This document shows positions 60,759 to 64,000 of a stretch of DNA of 64,000 nt, in pieces. This DNA comes from Halomonas stenophila (GTDB lineage: Bacteria; Pseudomonadota; Gammaproteobacteria; Pseudomonadales; Halomonadaceae), in the NCBI RefSeq assembly GCF_014192275.1, contig NZ_JACHXR010000003.1:271647-335646 (forward strand), read 5' to 3'. The first letter of the stretch is position 1; every line of letters starts with the position of its first letter. A program made the position numbers and the translations under genes. Under the pieces are notes generated by a model. That model did not search any database and was not told where the DNA came from. It worked only from the letters and a program-made list of their open reading frames with translations.

Positions 60759-61411
60759 GTGAAGCGGAACTCGCACCCGCAGCGGAGGCCCCGCCGCGCG
60801 TACCCGAGCGACCCTATGCCATCGAGCGCAGAGAAGCCGATGTCCTGCGGCGCTGGTGGCAGCGCTTGACGTTGTCCGCCGAGGCGTTGAAGGCCCATAC
60901 CGACGCCCCGCCTTGGCCCAAGGGCATGCGGGCGACACTGCGCCGCTGCGACACCATCGAGGCGGCGATGCTGACGGAGGCCTTCCGCCACCTATGGAGA
61001 TCGTTGCCGGCGAAAGACGATCAGCCGGAAAGACAGCGGGACCAGCGGTTGCAGGCCTGGGCCTGTATCGCACTGGTGGTGGCCGAACTTCGCGAGGAAC
61101 AGCCCAGGATGCCGCTGGGAGCCGGTCTCGGTCGGCAGAAGCGCGAAACCGGCAAGCCGTACATGAGCGAGCTTCGCTTTCAGCAACTGATGACGTCTCG
61201 CACACCGGAGGAGCTGATACAGCGCCTGCGCCGCGGCCTGGCGCTGATCGACAAGCGTGGCGTCAGCGTCGTGCACCTGGCCGACAACATCGCGCTGTGG
61301 TGGCGTGAATATCAGGGTGGGGCCTCGCCACAACCCACCCGGCGGCTGGGTTTCATCTGGGCCAATGACTACTTCGGTGCCACGGCCGGCTATCGGCAAG
61401 ACAACCAGTGA
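60755..61411 (+). CDS. casB: Type I-E Cascade small subunit Cas11 (Cse2/CasB)
   Basis: A 218-residue, mostly helical small subunit present in two copies in Cascade, stabilising the crRNA-DNA hybrid. The family pattern is visible in WWQRLTLSAE...RATLRRCDTIEAAMLTEAFRHL, LVVAELREEQPRMPLGAGLG, PYMSELRFQQLMTSRTPEELIQRLRRGLAL and a terminal WWREYQGG...FIWANDYFG. The N-terminus has about 20 extra Ala/Pro/Glu-rich residues. The start overlaps the cas8e stop by 4 bp. Confidence 0.92.
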   Translation: MSEAELAPAAEAPPRVPERPYAIERREADVLRRWWQRLTLSAEALKAHTDAPPWPKGMRATLRRCDTIEAAMLTEAFRHLWRSLPAKDDQPERQRDQRLQAWACIALVVAELREEQPRMPLGAGLGRQKRETGKPYMSELRFQQLMTSRTPEELIQRLRRGLALIDKRGVSVVHLADNIALWWREYQGGASPQPTRRLGFIWANDYFGATAGYRQDNQ

Positions 61412-61440
61412 TCCGTCAACGACGACAGGGAGTAATGCAC

Positions 61441-62514
61441 ATGAGCCATTTCATCCAGCTACACCTGCTGACCGCCTATCCGCCCGCCAACCTCAACCGT
61501 GACGACCTGGGGCGCCCCAAGACCGCCATCATGGGCGGCGCCAAGCGATTGCGCGTCTCGTCGCAGAGCCTCAAGCGCACCTGGCGCACCTCGGCGCTGT
61601 TCGAGGAGGCCGTGGGCCAGCACCGCGGCATGCGTACCAAACAAGTGGGGATCCAGGCCGCCAAGCGCCTGCAGGAAAAGGACGTGAAAGAGAAAGACGC
61701 CCAAGCCTGGGCGACGGAGATCGCCAAGGTCTTCGGCGATGTGGCCAAGGGGGAGCTGGAAACCAGCCAATTGGTCCATATCGGCCCCGAGGAGCAGGTC
61801 GCGGTCGACGCGCTGGTCGAGAAACTGGCCGACGAGCATCGAGCGCCGGAGAAGGAAGATCTCGATCTGCTGCGCCACAGGCCATCGGCCGTGGATATCG
61901 CGCTGTTCGGTCGCATGCTGGCGGCGTCTCCGGCCTTCAATGTCGAGGCTGCCTGCCAGGTCGCCCATGCCATCACCGTGCATGCCGCCGAGGTCGAGGA
62001 CGACTACTTCACAGCGGTAGACGACCTCAATACCGGCGACGAGCATCGCGGGGCGGCTCATGTCGGCGAGGCCGGCTTCGGCGCGGGTCTGTTCTATAGC
62101 TATGTGTGCATCGATCGCCGGCAGCTGATCGAGAACCTCAGCGGCGAAGAGGCACTGGCCGACCGGGCCATCGCGGCCCTGGTGGAAGCCGCCGTGAAGA
62201 CCTCGCCCAAGGGGAAGCAGAACAGCTTCGGCTCCCGCGCCCACGCCAGCTACGTGCTGGCCGAGAAGGGCGACCAGCAGCCGCGTTCGCTCTCGGCCGC
62301 CTTCCTGCGGCCCGTTCCGGGGCAGGACCAGGCGCTGGATGCCATCGCGCGCCTGGAGCGCCAGGCACAGGCGTTCGACGATGCCTATGGCCCTGGCGCC
62401 GAACGGCGCTTCGTCGTGGCCGCGGACCCCGATTATCGGGAGCCGCGTCTGCACGGCGGTGTCGCCATGGGTAGCCTCACCGAACTGGCCGACTTCCTGA
62501 CCAACGAGCAGTAA
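61441..62514 (+). CDS. cas7e: Type I-E Cascade backbone subunit Cas7e (Cse4/CasC)
   Basis: A 357-residue RAMP-like subunit, six copies of which hold the crRNA. Its opening FIQLHLLTAYPPANLNRDDL, then GGAKRLRVSSQSLKRTWRTS, and DDYFTAVDDLN and GAAHVGEAGFGAGLFYSYVCIDR near the middle, are clear Cse4 hallmarks. AGGGAG at 61427-61432 is 8 nt from the ATG at 61441 and 2 nt from an ATG at 61435, so I choose the former. It follows cas11 by 29 nt. Confidence 0.95.
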   Translation: MSHFIQLHLLTAYPPANLNRDDLGRPKTAIMGGAKRLRVSSQSLKRTWRTSALFEEAVGQHRGMRTKQVGIQAAKRLQEKDVKEKDAQAWATEIAKVFGDVAKGELETSQLVHIGPEEQVAVDALVEKLADEHRAPEKEDLDLLRHRPSAVDIALFGRMLAASPAFNVEAACQVAHAITVHAAEVEDDYFTAVDDLNTGDEHRGAAHVGEAGFGAGLFYSYVCIDRRQLIENLSGEEALADRAIAALVEAAVKTSPKGKQNSFGSRAHASYVLAEKGDQQPRSLSAAFLRPVPGQDQALDAIARLERQAQAFDDAYGPGAERRFVVAADPDYREPRLHGGVAMGSLTELADFLTNEQ

Positions 62515-62523
62515 GGAGCCGAC

Positions 62524-63279
62524 ATGACGGAGTATCTGGTCTTTCGGCTCTACGCGCCGCTCGCCAGTTGGGGCGAGGCGGCGGTGGGGGAATCGCGCCC
62601 CACCGCCACCTACCCGGGGCGCAGTGCCATCATCGGGTTGCTTGGCGCAGCCTTGGGAGTGCGGCGGGATGACGATGAAGGGCAACGCCGGCTGCGCGAT
62701 GGCATCGGTATCGCCACCAAGCAGCGCTCCCCCGGCAGCCTGATGCGCGACTACCACACCGTGCAGGTGCCGGCATCGCAAGCCAAGGTGACCTACCGCA
62801 CTCGGCGGGATGAATTGAGCGCCCCGCGCAAGGTCATCAACACCATCCTCTCCAGCCGCGACTATCGCTGTGACGGCCTGTGGACCGTCGCGATCTGGTT
62901 GACGCCCCAGGCGGAGCTGGCGCTCGAGGACCTGGAGCGGGCGCTCAAGACGCCGCATTTCACACTCTATCTGGGGCGCAAGGCGTGCCCGCCGGCGGCG
63001 CCTCTGGCACCGCGTCGGGAGGCGTTCGCCCGGCTGAGGGATGCCCTGGACGCTAGCTTCCCTCCGCTGTGGGGACAGGATCAGGAGGAAGAGCGAAAGG
63101 CCCTGAGACTGCCGGACAGCGTGGTCTACGCCTGGGAAGGTGGTGCCAAGGCCCTGGATGGCAATGAGGGGGGCGTGGAGTCCAGCGAGGTCTGGGATGT
63201 GCCACTCAATCGCCGTCGCTGGCAGTTCGGGCCGCGTGCCGAATACCGGCGCATCGCGCGGGCAGGGGAGGAACGCTGA
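62524..63279 (+). CDS. cas5e: Type I-E Cascade subunit Cas5e (CasD)
   Basis: A 251-residue RAMP protein that caps the 5' handle of the crRNA. The family start EYLVFRLYAPLASWGEAAVGESRP and GRSAIIGLLGAALG are followed by RDYHTVQVP, the thumb region TRRDELSAPRKV...SSRDYRCDGLWTVAIWL, and FTLYLGRKACPPAAPL. AAGGAGCC precedes the ATG. It follows cas7e by 9 nt and shares one base with cas6e (TGATG). Confidence 0.93.
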   Translation: MTEYLVFRLYAPLASWGEAAVGESRPTATYPGRSAIIGLLGAALGVRRDDDEGQRRLRDGIGIATKQRSPGSLMRDYHTVQVPASQAKVTYRTRRDELSAPRKVINTILSSRDYRCDGLWTVAIWLTPQAELALEDLERALKTPHFTLYLGRKACPPAAPLAPRREAFARLRDALDASFPPLWGQDQEEERKALRLPDSVVYAWEGGAKALDGNEGGVESSEVWDVPLNRRRWQFGPRAEYRRIARAGEER

Positions 63280-63971
63280 TGTACCTTTCACGCGTACGTG
63301 TCGATCTCAATGGCCTCTCCCGGGGGGCCCTGTTCGAGATCATGGGCGGTGGGGCCTACACCGCCCACCAGCTGCTCTGGCGGTTGTTTCCGGATCATCA
63401 AGGCCAGCGGCCGTTCCTGTTTCGCCAGGAAATGGACGAATCCGAGGACGGCGGAGCGCCCCGGGGCCTGCCGTTGTTCTACGTGCTGTCCGATCGCGAG
63501 CCGGTACCGATTCCCGGTCTGTTCGAGGCGCAGAGCAAGTCGTTTTCGCCGGCGCTGGACGTCGGGGACCGACTCGCCTTTCGCCTGCGGGCCAACCCGA
63601 CCGTCGCAAAGTCGGTGGTGGGCAAGCGGGGGCAGCGTGCCGATGTGCTGATGGCGGCCAAGTACCCTTTCGAGGCCGGTGAGGCGCGGACCAGCCAGGC
63701 CTGCATCGAGGCGATGGATGAGGCCGCTCGTCTGTGGCTGGCGGCGCGCGCCGAGTCCTGGGGGTTCCGCTTGCCGGTTGAGCCGGAAGTCGGGGCCTAT
63801 CGACAGCATGCCTTGCCGAAGGACAAGGGGCGTCCCATCCGTTTTTCCAGTGTCGACTATGAAGGCTTGCTGGAGGTCGCCGACCCGGGCCGGCTGATCG
63901 AAACACTGGCCCAGGGCGTCGGGCGTGCCAAGGCCTTCGGCTGTGGCCTGATACTGCTGCGTCGGCCCTGA
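63279..63971 (+). CDS. cas6e: Type I-E CRISPR RNA endonuclease Cas6e (CasE)
   Basis: A 230-residue RAMP endonuclease that cuts the pre-crRNA repeat and stays bound to its 3' hairpin. The active-site Tyr27 and His30 lie in GGAYTAHQLLWRLFP, as in the family. The C-terminal glycine-rich loop is GVGRAKAFGCGLILL, and the PVGKRGQR-type basic segment near residue 110 (VVGKRGQRADVL) is typical. It is the last Cascade gene; cas1 and cas2 would be expected next. Confidence 0.94.
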   Translation: MYLSRVRVDLNGLSRGALFEIMGGGAYTAHQLLWRLFPDHQGQRPFLFRQEMDESEDGGAPRGLPLFYVLSDREPVPIPGLFEAQSKSFSPALDVGDRLAFRLRANPTVAKSVVGKRGQRADVLMAAKYPFEAGEARTSQACIEAMDEAARLWLAARAESWGFRLPVEPEVGAYRQHALPKDKGRPIRFSSVDYEGLLEVADPGRLIETLAQGVGRAKAFGCGLILLRRP

Positions 63972-63995
63972 TCGACACCGGGCAAGGAGGCCGAG

Positions 63996-64000
63996 ATGGG
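63996..64000 (+). CDS. Start codon of the next gene, expected cas1e
   Basis: AAGGAGG (63984-63990) is followed at 5 nt by ATG (63996), and the window ends two bases later. The adaptation gene cas1 follows cas6e in nearly all complete type I-E loci, so this is probably its start. Nothing of the protein itself can be seen. Confidence 0.4.

Noticed and set aside
53236..64000. CRISPR repeat-spacer array
   Set aside because: I looked for 28-29-nt direct repeats around the cas genes and elsewhere in the window and saw none; the array probably lies beyond cas1-cas2 past the right edge.
1..64000. tRNA, rRNA, integrase, transposase or plasmid/phage origin signals
   Set aside because: None was seen on either strand; the window appears to be ordinary chromosome with a defence region, not an integrated element with visible ends.

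Overview
This is a GC-rich chromosomal window that looks like a halophilic gammaproteobacterium of the Halomonas type. That assignment is inferred from gene content, codon use and protein style; no 16S or marker gene is present. Almost every gap is filled by clear bacterial operons. I see no rRNA or tRNA gene, no insertion sequence and no CRISPR repeat array.

Region 1 (1-16.4 kb) is a nitrate-respiration island. It has a truncated narK, the narXL two-component system, a second nitrate/nitrite MFS carrier, narGHJI, a parvulin-type peptidyl-prolyl isomerase, moaB for molybdenum cofactor, and a cysteine-poor Crp/Fnr regulator. NarL-type 7-2-7 sites lie in front of narK and narG. Region 2 (16.4-27.8 kb) gathers a pipecolate/2-aminoadipate branch of lysine catabolism: an amaA-like oxidase, the amaB dehydrogenase, two paralogous LysR regulators, an aminotransferase, a YdiJ-type D-2-hydroxyglutarate dehydrogenase and the HglS 2-oxoadipate decarboxylase. 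Together these could carry pipecolate to 2-oxoglutarate.

Region 3 (27.8-53.2 kb) is mixed housekeeping. It holds a TSUP permease, a large Cache-HAMP-GAF-HD-GYP receptor, a D,D-carboxypeptidase with a SPOR domain, a DMT exporter, and thiE behind a TPP riboswitch. Next come a QseBC/PmrAB-like two-component system flanked by two PmrA-type boxes, an NlpC/P60 lipoprotein, glyoxalase I, a LysR-DoxX-dioxygenase set, an Att-like ABC exporter with a CrtC/AttH lipoprotein, a zinc ABC importer behind a Zur-like box, envelope proteins (one apparently frameshifted), an orphan YefM-type antitoxin and an aldo/keto reductase.

Region 4 (53.2-64 kb) is a defence region. A HipA-family kinase gene is followed after 1 nt by a HIRAN-domain gene. 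Then come a WYL regulator and, divergently, a type I-E CRISPR-Cas operon, cas3-cas8e-cas11-cas7-cas5-cas6e. The window ends at a start codon where cas1 would be expected.

The most unusual non-coding signal is an 85-nt structured repeat present three times in intergenic gaps (13258, 15781, 28664). Base changes between copies preserve pairing in two separate stems, and one copy carries an 81-nt insertion in its apical loop.
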